Below are positions 55,895-64,000 of a stretch of 64,000 bases of DNA, piece by piece (positions within the stretch are counted from its first letter, which is position 1; each line of letters begins with the position of its first letter). The notes below the pieces were generated by a model. It saw nothing but the letters and a program-made list of their open reading frames with translations. It was not told where the DNA came from and searched no databases. Made by a program: the position numbers and the translations under genes. Origin of the DNA: Arthrobacter sp. ES3-54 (GTDB lineage: Bacteria > Actinomycetota > Actinomycetes > Actinomycetales > Micrococcaceae). The stretch is taken from positions 1 to 64,000 of the forward strand of contig NZ_JAQFIF010000006.1 in the NCBI RefSeq assembly GCF_029504395.1, given 5' to 3'.

Positions 55895-57319
55895 ATGACT
55901 GTGCAGGATTCTGTAGCAGTTCAGGCCCTTGCCGCCCGCCTGAGCCCCGGATTCACCCTGGGCGTTGCCTCCGCGGCGTTCCAGATCGAGGGGAACCTCG
56001 CCGCCGGCGGCCGTGGACCCTCCGGCTGGGACGCGTTCGCCGAAAAGCCGGGCAACATCCTGCACGGCCACTCCCCCGCCGTCGCCTGCGACCACTACAA
56101 CCGCGCGGACGAAGACATCGCGCTGATGCGGGAGCTCGGGATCGACTCCTACCGTTTCTCGATCTCGTGGCCCCGGGTCCAGCCTGAGGGCACGGGCCGC
56201 TTCAATGCCGCGGGACTGGATTTCTACGACCGCCTGATTGACCGGCTGCTCGCCGCCGGCATCTCGCCCATGGCCACCCTCTACCACTGGGATACGCCGC
56301 TGCCCCTCGAGCGCCGCGGCGGCTGGATGAACCGTTCGACGGCGGAGAAGTTCGCTGAGTACAGCGCGGCCGCCGGCAAGCGGTTCGGTGATCGCGTGGC
56401 GCAGTGGGTGACGCTGAACGAGCCGGCCTCGGTCACCCTCAACGGCTACGCCCTGGACGTCCATGCGCCCGGCCATGGCCTGCTGTTCGACGCCCTGCCG
56501 TCGGTGTGCCATCAACTCCTGGGCCACGGCCTGGCGGTGCAGGCGCTGCGGGCGGCGGGCGTCACCGGCGCCGTCGGCGTCACAAACCTGCATTCCCCCG
56601 TCCGGCCTGCTTCCGGGTCGCTGACCGACAGGCTGCTGGCTAGGGTCTTCGACCTCGTCCTGAACCGGCTCTACGCGGACCCGATCCTCCTGGGCCGTTT
56701 TCCCCGGCCGCCGCTGATCGCCCGGCCGTGGTTCCGTTCACTGCGGAGCATCACCGATGCGGACCTGGCCACGATCCACCAGCCGCTGGATTTCTACGGC
56801 CTGAACTACTACTACCCCGTGAAGGTGGCCACGGGACACGGCGTCCACAGCCCCTCCGGGCCCGCGGCGGCGATGCTGAAAATACCGTTCCACATGGCCG
56901 CGTTCCCGGAATACGAGCTCACGGGATTCGGCTGGCCCGTCGCTCCGGACCATCTGGGGATCCTGCTGCGGGAGCTGAAGGACAGGTACGGTGAGTCGCT
57001 GCCGCCGCTGTACATCACCGAGAGCGGGGCGAGCTTCCCCGAACCGGACCACGTCACCGGCCCCATCCCCGACGCCGGCCGGATCAGCTACCTCGCCGCA
57101 CACCTCAGCCAGGCGGTGGAGGCCACCTCCCCCGGGGGTGTGGCCCACGACGTCGACCTGCTCGGCTACTACGTCTGGACGCTCATGGACAACTTTGAAT
57201 GGGCGGCCGGCTACTCCCAGCGCTTCGGCCTGGTGCACGTGGATTTCACAACCCTCCGGCGAACGCCGAAAGACTCGTACTACTGGTACCAGGCCCTCGC
57301 AAGGGCCCGGCGGGCCTGA
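55895..57319 (+). CDS. Beta-glucosidase, glycoside hydrolase family 1
   Basis: The 474-residue cytosolic enzyme is a GH1 barrel that hydrolyses beta-glucosides or related disaccharides. The N-terminal signature is FTLGVASAAFQIEGN; the acid/base is Glu176 in VTLNEPASVTLNGY and the nucleophile Glu376 in LYITESGASF. The C-terminal YYVWTLMDNFEWAAGYSQRF is standard. ATG at 55895 starts just before the family N-terminus; ATG 55880 is the alternative, and a start at 55823 falls in the tandem repeats. No signal peptide is seen. No transporter or regulator gene lies beside it. The substrate is not known. Confidence 0.9.
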   Translation: MTVQDSVAVQALAARLSPGFTLGVASAAFQIEGNLAAGGRGPSGWDAFAEKPGNILHGHSPAVACDHYNRADEDIALMRELGIDSYRFSISWPRVQPEGTGRFNAAGLDFYDRLIDRLLAAGISPMATLYHWDTPLPLERRGGWMNRSTAEKFAEYSAAAGKRFGDRVAQWVTLNEPASVTLNGYALDVHAPGHGLLFDALPSVCHQLLGHGLAVQALRAAGVTGAVGVTNLHSPVRPASGSLTDRLLARVFDLVLNRLYADPILLGRFPRPPLIARPWFRSLRSITDADLATIHQPLDFYGLNYYYPVKVATGHGVHSPSGPAAAMLKIPFHMAAFPEYELTGFGWPVAPDHLGILLRELKDRYGESLPPLYITESGASFPEPDHVTGPIPDAGRISYLAAHLSQAVEATSPGGVAHDVDLLGYYVWTLMDNFEWAAGYSQRFGLVHVDFTTLRRTPKDSYYWYQALARARRA

Positions 57320-57332
57320 GTCCCGCCCAGGG

Positions 57333-57458
57333 CTACTGGTCGCGGTTTGCCCGGTTGATGCGCTTGGCGCGGTCGATCTCCTGGCGGAAGTGCTTCTTAG
57401 CCCAGAAGAAGGCGACGACGGCCGCGACGACGATCAGCAGAAAAATGAACCAGCCCAC
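57333..57458 (-). CDS. Small membrane peptide of unknown function (41 residues)
   Basis: GTG at 57458 is preceded by AAGGAG six bases upstream, an excellent ribosome site. The reading frame gives MGWFIFLLIVVAAVVAFFWA as a single membrane helix and a basic cytosolic tail, KKHFRQEIDRAKRINRANRD, then Gln and TAG at 57333. It converges on the beta-glucosidase gene, whose stop is 13 bases away, and lies downstream of the tuf terminator on the same strand. I do not recognise a family. Confidence 0.7.
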   Translation of the reverse strand: MGWFIFLLIVVAAVVAFFWAKKHFRQEIDRAKRINRANRDQ

Positions 57459-57502
57459 GGTGAGCTCCTTTCCCTTCCTGCAAAGGTATCAGGAACTTAA
57501 AA

Positions 57503-57538
57503 GGAACAGCCCCGCTGCAAGTGCAGCGGGGCTGTTCC
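57503..57538 (-). terminator. Rho-independent terminator of tuf
   Basis: GGAACAGCCCCGCTGCA at 57503-57519 pairs perfectly with 57522-57538, with a very short loop, and is followed on the minus strand by TTTTAAG. It lies 64 bases after the tuf stop and 44 bases before the small membrane peptide start. Confidence 0.88.
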
Positions 57539-57602
57539 CGATCCTCTGTTCAGCTGCCTGACGGCAGGCTGATCAGTGGTCAAGCATCAGATCAGCAAGT
57601 AA

Positions 57603-58793
57603 TTACTTGACGATCTTGGTGACGCGTCCTGAACCAACGGTGCGGCCGCCTTCGCGGATAGCGAAGCCGAGGCCCTCTTCCATTGCGATCGGCTGGATGA
57701 GCGCAACGGTCATCTCAGTGTTGTCGCCAGGCATAACCATTTCCGTGCCTTCCGGCAGGGTGATAACGCCGGTTACGTCCGTGGTGCGGAAGTAGAACTG
57801 CGGGCGGTAGTTGGAGTAGAACGGGTTGTGACGTCCGCCTTCGTCCTTGGAGAGGATGTAGACGTTAGCCTCGAAGTCGGTGTGCGGGGTAATGGAACCC
57901 GGCTTGACGACAACCTGGCCACGCTCGACATCGTCGCGCTTCAGACCGCGGAGCAGGAGGCCACAGTTCTCGCCGGCCCATGCTTCGTCGAGCTGCTTGT
58001 GGAACATCTCGATACCGGTAACCGTGGTCTTCTGGACCGGGCGGATGCCGACGATCTCGACCTCAGAGTTGATCGCAAGGGTTCCACGCTCGGCGCGGCC
58101 CGTAACAACGGTGCCACGGCCGGTGATCGTGAAGACGTCTTCGATCGGCATCAGGAAGGGCTTGTCACGGTCACGTACGGGGTCCGGAACCGAGTTGTCG
58201 ACAGCTTCCATGAGGTCCTCGATGGACTTGACCCACTCCGGGTCGCCTTCCAGAGCCTTCAGGCCCGAAACGCGGATGACCGGAGCTTCGTCGCCATCGA
58301 AGCCCTGCGAGCTCAGCAGCTCACGAACTTCCATTTCGACGAGGTCGAGGAGTTCCTCGTCATCGACCATGTCAGCCTTGTTCAGCGCAACCAGCAGGTA
58401 GGGAACGCCAACCTGGCGGGCGAGCAGAACGTGCTCACGGGTCTGAGCCATCGGGCCGTCAGTGGCGGCAACCACGAGGATTGCACCGTCCATCTGAGCA
58501 GCGCCGGTGATCATGTTCTTGATGTAGTCAGCGTGACCCGGAGCGTCTACGTGTGCGTAGTGGCGCTTCTCGGTCTGGTACTCAACGTGGGAGATGTTGA
58601 TGGTAATGCCGCGCTGACGCTCTTCGGGAGCAGAGTCAATCGACGCGAAGTCACGCTTCTCGTTGAGAGTCGGGTACTTGTCGTACAGCACCTTGGAAAT
58701 GGCGGCCGTCAGCGTCGTCTTACCGTGGTCAACGTGACCAATGGTACCGATGTTAACGTGCGGCTTAGTCCGCTCGAACTTTGCCTTTGCCAC
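57603..58793 (-). CDS. tuf: Elongation factor Tu
   Basis: EF-Tu brings aminoacyl-tRNA to the ribosome. The 396-residue protein has the GTPase motifs [14 protein letters not shown] (G1), RGITI (G2), DAPGHADY (G3) and NKADMVDDE (G4), then domains 2 and 3 ending [17 protein letters not shown] at 58793 follows AGGAGG by five bases. It is 265 bases after fusA, so it may have its own promoter. Confidence 0.98.
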   Translation of the reverse strand: MAKAKFERTKPHVNIGTIGHVDHGKTTLTAAISKVLYDKYPTLNEKRDFASIDSAPEERQRGITINISHVEYQTEKRHYAHVDAPGHADYIKNMITGAAQMDGAILVVAATDGPMAQTREHVLLARQVGVPYLLVALNKADMVDDEELLDLVEMEVRELLSSQGFDGDEAPVIRVSGLKALEGDPEWVKSIEDLMEAVDNSVPDPVRDRDKPFLMPIEDVFTITGRGTVVTGRAERGTLAINSEVEIVGIRPVQKTTVTGIEMFHKQLDEAWAGENCGLLLRGLKRDDVERGQVVVKPGSITPHTDFEANVYILSKDEGGRHNPFYSNYRPQFYFRTTDVTGVITLPEGTEMVMPGDNTEMTVALIQPIAMEEGLGFAIREGGRTVGSGRVTKIVK

Positions 58794-59058
58794 AGGTTCC
58801 TCCTAGAACGTTTTCAAATGACTTACCCTTCGGCCGCGCTTGTCGCGGCAGAAACTCCAGTAAGTCTACTTGGGGGGCTTTGGATTGGTGAAATTGCAGA
58901 TTCAGGTACTAATGCTAGTGCCTAGAGCCTGTTCGTGCAGGCGGCCGAACTCCGGCCTGGCCGGACTACAGCTGACCGGAGCCCGGCCACTTGCACCAGA
59001 TGAATCTCCGTTGGCGGAGACGCATCCGAGTTTTTGTTGCTGCGATTGGTCCTAAGGA
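58794..59058 (-). promoter_or_regulatory. fusA-tuf intergenic region
   Basis: A 6-base hairpin TCTCCG/CGGAGA at 59005-59020 follows fusA but has no T-tract. The region near 58900-58925 is richer in A and T and likely holds a tuf promoter, which I cannot place exactly. No gene is seen. Confidence 0.4.
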
Positions 59059-61173
59059 CTACTCGCCGCGGTTCTTCTGGATGATCTCGTCGGCGACTGC
59101 CTTCGGGACCTCGGCGTAGCTGTTGAACGTCATGGAGTACACAGCGCGGCCCTGGGTCTTCGAGCGCAGGTCACCGATGTAGCCGAACATGCCGGACAGC
59201 GGGACGTGTGCGCGAATAACCTTGACGCCCTGGGCATCTTCCATGGACTGCATCTGGCCACGGCGGGAGTTGAGGTCACCGATAACTTCACCCATGTATT
59301 CCTCAGGGGTGCGGACCTCGACATCCATCAGCGGTTCGAGCAGGACAGGGTTCGCCTTGCGTGCGGCTTCCTTGAAAGCCATACGGCCGGCGATCTTGAA
59401 CGCCATTTCCGAGGAGTCAACATCGTGGTAAGCGCCGTCAATCAGCGTCGCCTTGATGCCAACAACCGGGTAACCGGCCAGGACGCCGTCGTTCAGCGCA
59501 TCCTGGATACCGGCGTCCACCGACGGGATGTATTCGCGCGGAATACGGCCACCGGTGACCTTGTTCTCGAACTCGTACAGCTCACCGTCCGCAGTGTCCA
59601 TCGGCGCGATCGCGATCTGGATCTTTGCGAACTGGCCGGAACCACCGGTCTGCTTCTTGTGCGTGTAGTCGTGACGCTCTACAGCACGCTTGATGGTTTC
59701 GCGGTAAGCAACCTGCGGCTTGCCGACGTTCGCCTCGACCTTGAATTCGCGGCGCATGCGGTCCACCAGGATGTCCAGGTGGAGCTCGCCCATGCCGGCG
59801 ATGATGGTCTGGCCGGTGTCTTCGTTGAGGGAGACCTGGAAGGTCGGGTCCTCAGCGGAGAGCTTCTGGATGGCCGTGGAGAGCTTCTCCTGGTCACCCT
59901 TGGTGTTCGGCTCGATCGCAACCGAGATCACGGGCTCCGGGAAGCTCATGGACTCAAGCACGATCTGGTTGCTGGAGTCGCACAGGGTGTCGCCCGTGGT
60001 CGTATCCTTCAGCCCGATCGCTGCGTAGATGTGGCCAGCGGTAGCGCCGTCAACCGGCATTTCCTTGTTGGCGTGCATCTGGAACAGCTTGCCGATGCGC
60101 TCCTTCTTGCCCTTGGTGGAGTTAACCACCTGGGAACCGGCTTCGACGTGACCGGAGTACACGCGAATGAAGGTGAGCTGGCCGAAGAACGGGTGCGTGG
60201 CAATCTTGAACGCCAGAGCCGAGAACGGCTCTTCGGAAGACGGCTTGCGCGTCAGTTCCTTCTCTTCGTCGCGGGGATCGTGACCGATCATCGGCGGGAC
60301 GTCGAGCGGGTTCGGCAGGTAGTCGACGACGGCGTCAAGCATCGGCTGGACACCGCGGTTCTTGAACGCGGAGCCACAGAACACCGGGTACAGCTCGGAA
60401 TTGATCGTCATCTTGCGGATGCCGGCCTTGAGCTCGTCGGTGCTGATCTCTTCGCCCTCGAGGTACTTCTCCATAAGTTCTTCGGAGGCCTCGGCAACAG
60501 TCTCGACGAGAGTTGCGCGGTACTCTTCGGCCTTCTCCTGGAGGTCAGCCGGGATCTCGCGGATCTCGTACTTGGCACCCATGGTGACGTCACCCTTGGC
60601 GTCGCCGGGCCATACCAGCGCGCGCATGTAGAGGAGGTCGACGACGCCGACGAAGTCGTTCTCGGCACCGATCGGGAGCTGCATGACGAGGGGCTTGGCA
60701 CCGAGGCGGCTGATGATGGTGTCGACGGTGAAGTAGAAGTCAGCGCCGAGCTTGTCCATCTTGTTGACGAAGCAGATGCGCGGAACGTTGTACTTGTCAG
60801 CCTGGCGCCAAACAGTCTCGGACTGCGGCTCCACGCCTTCCTTGCCGTCGAACACGGCGACTGCGCCGTCGAGGACGCGCAGGGAGCGCTCAACCTCGAC
60901 CGTGAAGTCAACGTGGCCGGGGGTGTCGATGATGTTGATCTGGTTGTTTTCCCAGAAGCAGGTCACGGCGGCAGACGTGATGGTGATGCCGCGTTCCTTT
61001 TCCTGTTCCATCCAGTCAGTCGTCGAAGCGCCGTCGTGCGTTTCGCCGATCTTGTGGTTCACACCCGTGTAGAACAGGATGCGCTCGGTAGTAGTGGTCT
61101 TGCCGGCATCGATGTGGGCCATGATGCCGATGTTGCGGACCTTGCTAAGGTCGGTAAGCACGTCCTGTGCCAC
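59059..61173 (-). CDS. fusA: Elongation factor G
   Basis: EF-G drives translocation with GTP. The 704-residue protein has [20 protein letters not shown] (G1), [10 protein letters not shown] (G2), [20 protein letters not shown] (G3) and [12 protein letters not shown] (G4), then domains II-V with ending [23 protein letters not shown] at 61173 is chosen because AAGGGAG lies eight bases upstream; an earlier start at 61200 adds nine non-family residues. Follows rpsG by 69 bases. Confidence 0.98.
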   Translation of the reverse strand: MAQDVLTDLSKVRNIGIMAHIDAGKTTTTERILFYTGVNHKIGETHDGASTTDWMEQEKERGITITSAAVTCFWENNQINIIDTPGHVDFTVEVERSLRVLDGAVAVFDGKEGVEPQSETVWRQADKYNVPRICFVNKMDKLGADFYFTVDTIISRLGAKPLVMQLPIGAENDFVGVVDLLYMRALVWPGDAKGDVTMGAKYEIREIPADLQEKAEEYRATLVETVAEASEELMEKYLEGEEISTDELKAGIRKMTINSELYPVFCGSAFKNRGVQPMLDAVVDYLPNPLDVPPMIGHDPRDEEKELTRKPSSEEPFSALAFKIATHPFFGQLTFIRVYSGHVEAGSQVVNSTKGKKERIGKLFQMHANKEMPVDGATAGHIYAAIGLKDTTTGDTLCDSSNQIVLESMSFPEPVISVAIEPNTKGDQEKLSTAIQKLSAEDPTFQVSLNEDTGQTIIAGMGELHLDILVDRMRREFKVEANVGKPQVAYRETIKRAVERHDYTHKKQTGGSGQFAKIQIAIAPMDTADGELYEFENKVTGGRIPREYIPSVDAGIQDALNDGVLAGYPVVGIKATLIDGAYHDVDSSEMAFKIAGRMAFKEAARKANPVLLEPLMDVEVRTPEEYMGEVIGDLNSRRGQMQSMEDAQGVKVIRAHVPLSGMFGYIGDLRSKTQGRAVYSMTFNSYAEVPKAVADEIIQKNRGE

Positions 61174-61242
61174 GGTGTCTCCCTTTCGGATGGACTGCAC
61201 GTTCGCCGCCGGCTCAGTCGAGCCGGCGGCGTCCGGGAAGTA

Positions 61243-61713
61243 TTACCAGCGGTAGTGTGCGAAGGCCTTGTTGGACTCGGCCATCTTGTGGGTGTCTTCG
61301 CGACGCTTCACAGCGGCACCGAGACCGTTCGAGGCATCCAGGATTTCGTTCTGGAGGCGCTCGGTCATGGTCTTTTCACGGCGGGCCTTGGAGTAGCCAA
61401 CCAGCCAGCGGAGGGCGAGAGCCGTGGAACGGCCCGGCTTGACCTCAACGGGAACCTGGTAGGTGGCGCCACCAACGCGGCGGGAACGGACCTCAAGCGA
61501 AGGCTTGACGTTCTCCATGGCCTTCTTGAGGGCTGCAACGGGGTCGCCGCCGGACTTGGCGCGAGCACCCTCGAGTGCACCGTAAACGATGCGCTCTGCG
61601 GTGGACTTCTTGCCGTCAACCAGCACCTTGTTGATGAGCTGGGTGACCAGCGGGGAGCCGTAAACGGGATCTAGAACTAGCGGCCGCTTGGGGGCCGGAC
61701 CCTTGCGAGGCAT
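61243..61713 (-). CDS. rpsG: 30S ribosomal protein S7
   Basis: S7 organises the 16S rRNA 3' domain. The 156-residue protein begins [20 protein letters not shown] at ATG 61713; the frame upstream belongs to rpsL overlap and is not family-like. [20 protein letters not shown] and the C-terminal [20 protein letters not shown] are standard. One base separates it from the rpsL stop. Confidence 0.97.
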   Translation of the reverse strand: MPRKGPAPKRPLVLDPVYGSPLVTQLINKVLVDGKKSTAERIVYGALEGARAKSGGDPVAALKKAMENVKPSLEVRSRRVGGATYQVPVEVKPGRSTALALRWLVGYSKARREKTMTERLQNEILDASNGLGAAVKRREDTHKMAESNKAFAHYRW

Positions 61714-61714
61714 A

Positions 61715-62089
61715 TTACTTCTTCTCCATCTTTGCGCCGTAGCGGCTGCGAGCCTGCTTACGGTTCTTGACACCCTGGGTATCGAGGGCGCCACGGACGA
61801 TCTTGTAGCGGACACCCGGAAGGTCCTTCACGCGGCCGCCGCGGACGAGCACAATGGAGTGCTCCTGCAGGTTGTGGCCTACGCCGGGGATGTACGCGGT
61901 AACTTCAATGCCGCCGTTGAGGCGCACGCGAGCAACCTTACGCAGAGCCGAGTTCGGCTTCTTCGGGGTCGTCGTGTAAACGCGGGTGCAAACACCGCGG
62001 CGCATCGGGCTGCCGTTAAGCGCGGGAGCCTTGGTCTTCTTGACCTTAGGCGTGCGGCCCTTGCGGACCAGCTGGTTAATCGTAGGCAC
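61715..62089 (-). CDS. rpsL: 30S ribosomal protein S12
   Basis: S12 sits at the decoding centre. The 124-residue protein begins [20 protein letters not shown]. The streptomycin-related lysines are wild type: [15 protein letters not shown] (Lys43) and [11 protein letters not shown] (Lys88). The start ATG at 62089 follows GGAGAACACGAG. It leads the str operon. Confidence 0.98.
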   Translation of the reverse strand: MPTINQLVRKGRTPKVKKTKAPALNGSPMRRGVCTRVYTTTPKKPNSALRKVARVRLNGGIEVTAYIPGVGHNLQEHSIVLVRGGRVKDLPGVRYKIVRGALDTQGVKNRKQARSRYGAKMEKK

Positions 62090-62647
62090 TCTCGTGTTCT
62101 CCGTTTTATCCGGAGCGGCCGTTGGCGGCCGCTCTCTTGTCGCTGCGCCTCGCCGCCCGAGCCTTGAAGTTCTCTCCAGAGCAGCTGAGGCGAAGCCTTA
62201 ATAGTCGGACCGCACGCCGGGGTCCAAGGACTTTCGACCTGAACTGCCCCTAGGCATGCGAAAATGTGGCATACGTTGCACAAGAACCCTGCAAACCGGA
62301 AACGTCGTCCTGGTTGAACCTTTCAGCTGCAAGCTGTTTGACTCAAACCGGCGCACTCATCCACTGCCACAATAACAATTAGTCTCAAGTCTAACACGGA
62401 CGGCTCCCAGCCCTTAATCGGCGGGGTTTAGCACCGGAAAGGCCCCTCCCCCTCGAGTGCTCCGGTACCGCCCTTTTGAGACCCCATAGGGCGGTGGGCC
62501 CACGCCGGCAGGGTTCCCTGGCCGAGCTTGCGAGGCGAGAGGGCGGGGCTGGAGCAGTCGATGGGTTAAAGGGAATGGTCCCCCACCTTGCGGTGCGGGA
62601 CCATTCCTTGGGAAGGCTATAACGGCCGTATAGGCCCACCCTGCCCG
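62090..62647 (-). other. 558-base gap between rpoC and rpsL
   Basis: No gene is supported. The stretch holds the rpoC terminator (62572-62607), another hairpin ACCGCCCT/AGGGCGGT (62467-62474/62488-62495) and the rpsL leader. TTGAGA on the minus strand near 62390 is a candidate -35, but the -10 is unclear. The frame at 62391-62639 looks random in composition. Confidence 0.5.
62572..62607 (-). terminator. Terminator after rpoC
   Basis: GGAATGGTCCC at 62572-62582 pairs with GGGACCATTCC at 62597-62607, with an inner CACC/GGTG stem. On the minus strand it is followed by CTTTAA. It lies 40 bases after the rpoC stop. Confidence 0.8.
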
Positions 62648-64000
62648 TTAGCGGAAGTCGCTGCCGAGATCGTAGTCATCCAGCGGGATGGCGTGGAACT
62701 CAGGAGCCCCGTCGCCGCCCAGCGTGTCGTAGGAGAAGTCACTGAATGCGCTGGGGCCGGTGAACAGGTTGGCCTTTGCTTCTTCAGTGGGTTCCACAGT
62801 GACCTCGGTGTAGCGCGGGAGACCCGTGCCGGCCGGGATGAGCTTACCGATGATGACGTTTTCCTTGAGGCCGAGCAGCGGATCGCTCTTGCCTTCCATG
62901 GCCGCCTGCGTCAGGACGCGGGTGGTTTCCTGGAAGGAAGCTGCGGACAGCCAGGACTCGGTCGCCAGGGACGCCTTGGTGATGCCCATGAGCTCGGGAC
63001 GGCCGGAGGCCGGCGTCTTGCCCTCGGACACAACGCGGCGGTTGGCGTCTTCGAAACGGCTGCGTTCGGCGAGCTCGCCGGGCAGCAGATCCGATTCGCC
63101 GGACTCGATGACCGTGACGCGGCGCAGCATCTGGCGGACGATAACCTCGACGTGCTTGTCGTGGATACCGATGCCCTGGCTGCGGTACACGCCCTGGACT
63201 TCGTCCACCAGGAACTTCTGCGCGGCACGGGGGCCCATGATGCGCAGAACCTGCTTGGGGTCGACCGGGCCGTTGATCAGCTTCTGGCCGACGCTGACGT
63301 GATCGCCATCTTCGATGAGGAGACGTGAACGGCGCAGCACCGGGTAAGCGATCTCTTCAGATCCGTCATCCGGGGTGATGACCAGGCGCATCTGGCGCTC
63401 GGACTCTTCGATGGTGATGCGGCCGGCTGCTTCAGCAATCGGTGCGACACCCTTCGGAGTACGGGCTTCGAAGAGCTCCTGGATACGGGGCAGACCCTGG
63501 GTGATGTCGTCGCCGCCACTGGCGGAAACAGCACCACCGGTGTGGAACGTACGCATGGTCAGCTGGGTGCCCGGCTCACCGATGGACTGCGCGGCAATGA
63601 TGCCCACGGCCTCACCGATGTCGACGGTCTTGCCAGTGGCCAGCGAACGGCCGTAGCACAGGGCGCAGGTGCCGACACTGGACTCACAGGTGAGTACGGA
63701 GCGGACCTTGACCTCGGTGATGCCGGCTGCGAACAGTTCGGCAATGACGACGTCGCCGCAGTCGGTGCCGGCCGCGGCCAGGACCTTGCCCTTGGAATCG
63801 ACGACGTCGACGGCCAAGGTGCGGGCGTAGGCGCTGTTCTCGACGTTCTCGTCCAGGACGAGTACGCCGTTGGCGTCCGCCACCGCGATGGCGGTCATCA
63901 GGCCGCGCTCGGTACCGCAGTCCTCTTCGCGGACAATGACGTCCTGCGAAACGTCCACCAGACGACGGGTCAGGTAACCCGAGTTGGCGGTACGCAGGGC
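62648..64000 (-). CDS. rpoC: RNA polymerase beta' subunit, C-terminal part (5' end outside window)
   Basis: The frame is open from the right edge, beginning [20 protein letters not shown], to TAA at 62648; 450 residues are visible. It includes the zinc-finger and trigger-adjacent regions: [20 protein letters not shown] (C-x7-C-x2-C) with an earlier [29 protein letters not shown] of the bridge-side domain, and [20 protein letters not shown] near the end. A GTG at 63958 looks like a start but is internal. rpoB would lie to the right. Confidence 0.97.
   Translation of the reverse strand, partial: ALRTANSGYLTRRLVDVSQDVIVREEDCGTERGLMTAIAVADANGVLVLDENVENSAYARTLAVDVVDSKGKVLAAAGTDCGDVVIAELFAAGITEVKVRSVLTCESSVGTCALCYGRSLATGKTVDIGEAVGIIAAQSIGEPGTQLTMRTFHTGGAVSASGGDDITQGLPRIQELFEARTPKGVAPIAEAAGRITIEESERQMRLVITPDDGSEEIAYPVLRRSRLLIEDGDHVSVGQKLINGPVDPKQVLRIMGPRAAQKFLVDEVQGVYRSQGIGIHDKHVEVIVRQMLRRVTVIESGESDLLPGELAERSRFEDANRRVVSEGKTPASGRPELMGITKASLATESWLSAASFQETTRVLTQAAMEGKSDPLLGLKENVIIGKLIPAGTGLPRYTEVTVEPTEEAKANLFTGPSAFSDFSYDTLGGDGAPEFHAIPLDDYDLGSDFR

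Noticed and set aside
59206..61674. Open frame of 822 codons on the plus strand
   Set aside because: It is antisense to fusA and rpsG; the translation has no family motif and is a by-product of GC-rich third positions in those genes.
62391..62639. Small gene between rpoC and rpsL
   Set aside because: The frame spans two hairpins including the rpoC terminator, has no ribosome site and random-looking composition.
63958..64000. Start of a separate short rpoC-like gene at 63958
   Set aside because: The frame stays open to the window edge with conserved RpoC sequence, so it is the 3' part of a full rpoC.

Overview
The window is a chromosomal segment of a GC-rich Actinobacterium, most likely Arthrobacter or Pseudarthrobacter (Micrococcaceae). 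The basis is the overall GC-rich codon use, the actinobacterial inositol-phosphate synthase, alanine/glutamate-rich tails on many ribosomal proteins, the TreX/TreY/TreZ trehalose route, and a translation-gene order without rpsN or rpsD. No tRNA, rRNA, CRISPR array or prophage was seen.

Layout. 1-97: end of an insertion sequence, probably IS30-like. 147-9072 (minus strand): inositol-phosphate synthase, an aldo/keto reductase, and the trehalose-from-glycogen genes treZ, treY and glgX/treX. 9165-16475: metabolite repair (nnr), acyl-carrier-protein synthase, the amino-sugar genes glmS and glmM, pantothenate kinase and a Tat-type lipoprotein peptidase. 16589-17577: rpsI and rplM. 17895-36639 (mostly plus strand): an accessory block with a prepilin peptidase, two complete tandem Tad pilus loci, an Hpt-like protein and a response regulator/histidine kinase pair. 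36726-55444 (minus strand): truA, the alpha operon, a P1-family peptidase, map-adk-secY, the spc operon and the S10 operon. 55895-57319: a family 1 beta-glucosidase. 57333-62089 (minus strand): a small membrane peptide, tuf, fusA, rpsG and rpsL. 62648-64000: the 3' part of rpoC, cut by the window end.

How the genes work together. GlgX debranches glycogen, TreY converts the glucan end to a trehalosyl unit and TreZ releases trehalose; the three genes are close or overlapping. GlmS and GlmM supply glucosamine phosphate for the wall. The two Tad loci share one gene order: pilin, TadE-like, TadG-like, CpaB-like, TadZ, TadA, TadB, TadC. They encode diverged proteins and two different pilins, and only one prepilin peptidase gene lies nearby. 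Each pilin gene is followed by a perfect hairpin before tadE. The Tad block sits between truA and rplM, genes that are adjacent in many bacteria.

Most interesting signals: the tandem, diverged Tad systems with matching post-pilin hairpins and a matching 13-base tadE/tadG overlap; an Hpt-like protein with leucine at the phospho-histidine position; an exact 8-8-8 inverted repeat between the two-component genes; a 59-base hairpin repeat after map; four 14-base tandem repeats before the beta-glucosidase; a rho-independent terminator overlapping the 5' end of truA; and a previously easy-to-miss 41-residue membrane peptide gene. All calls come from reading the sequence; no database search was run.
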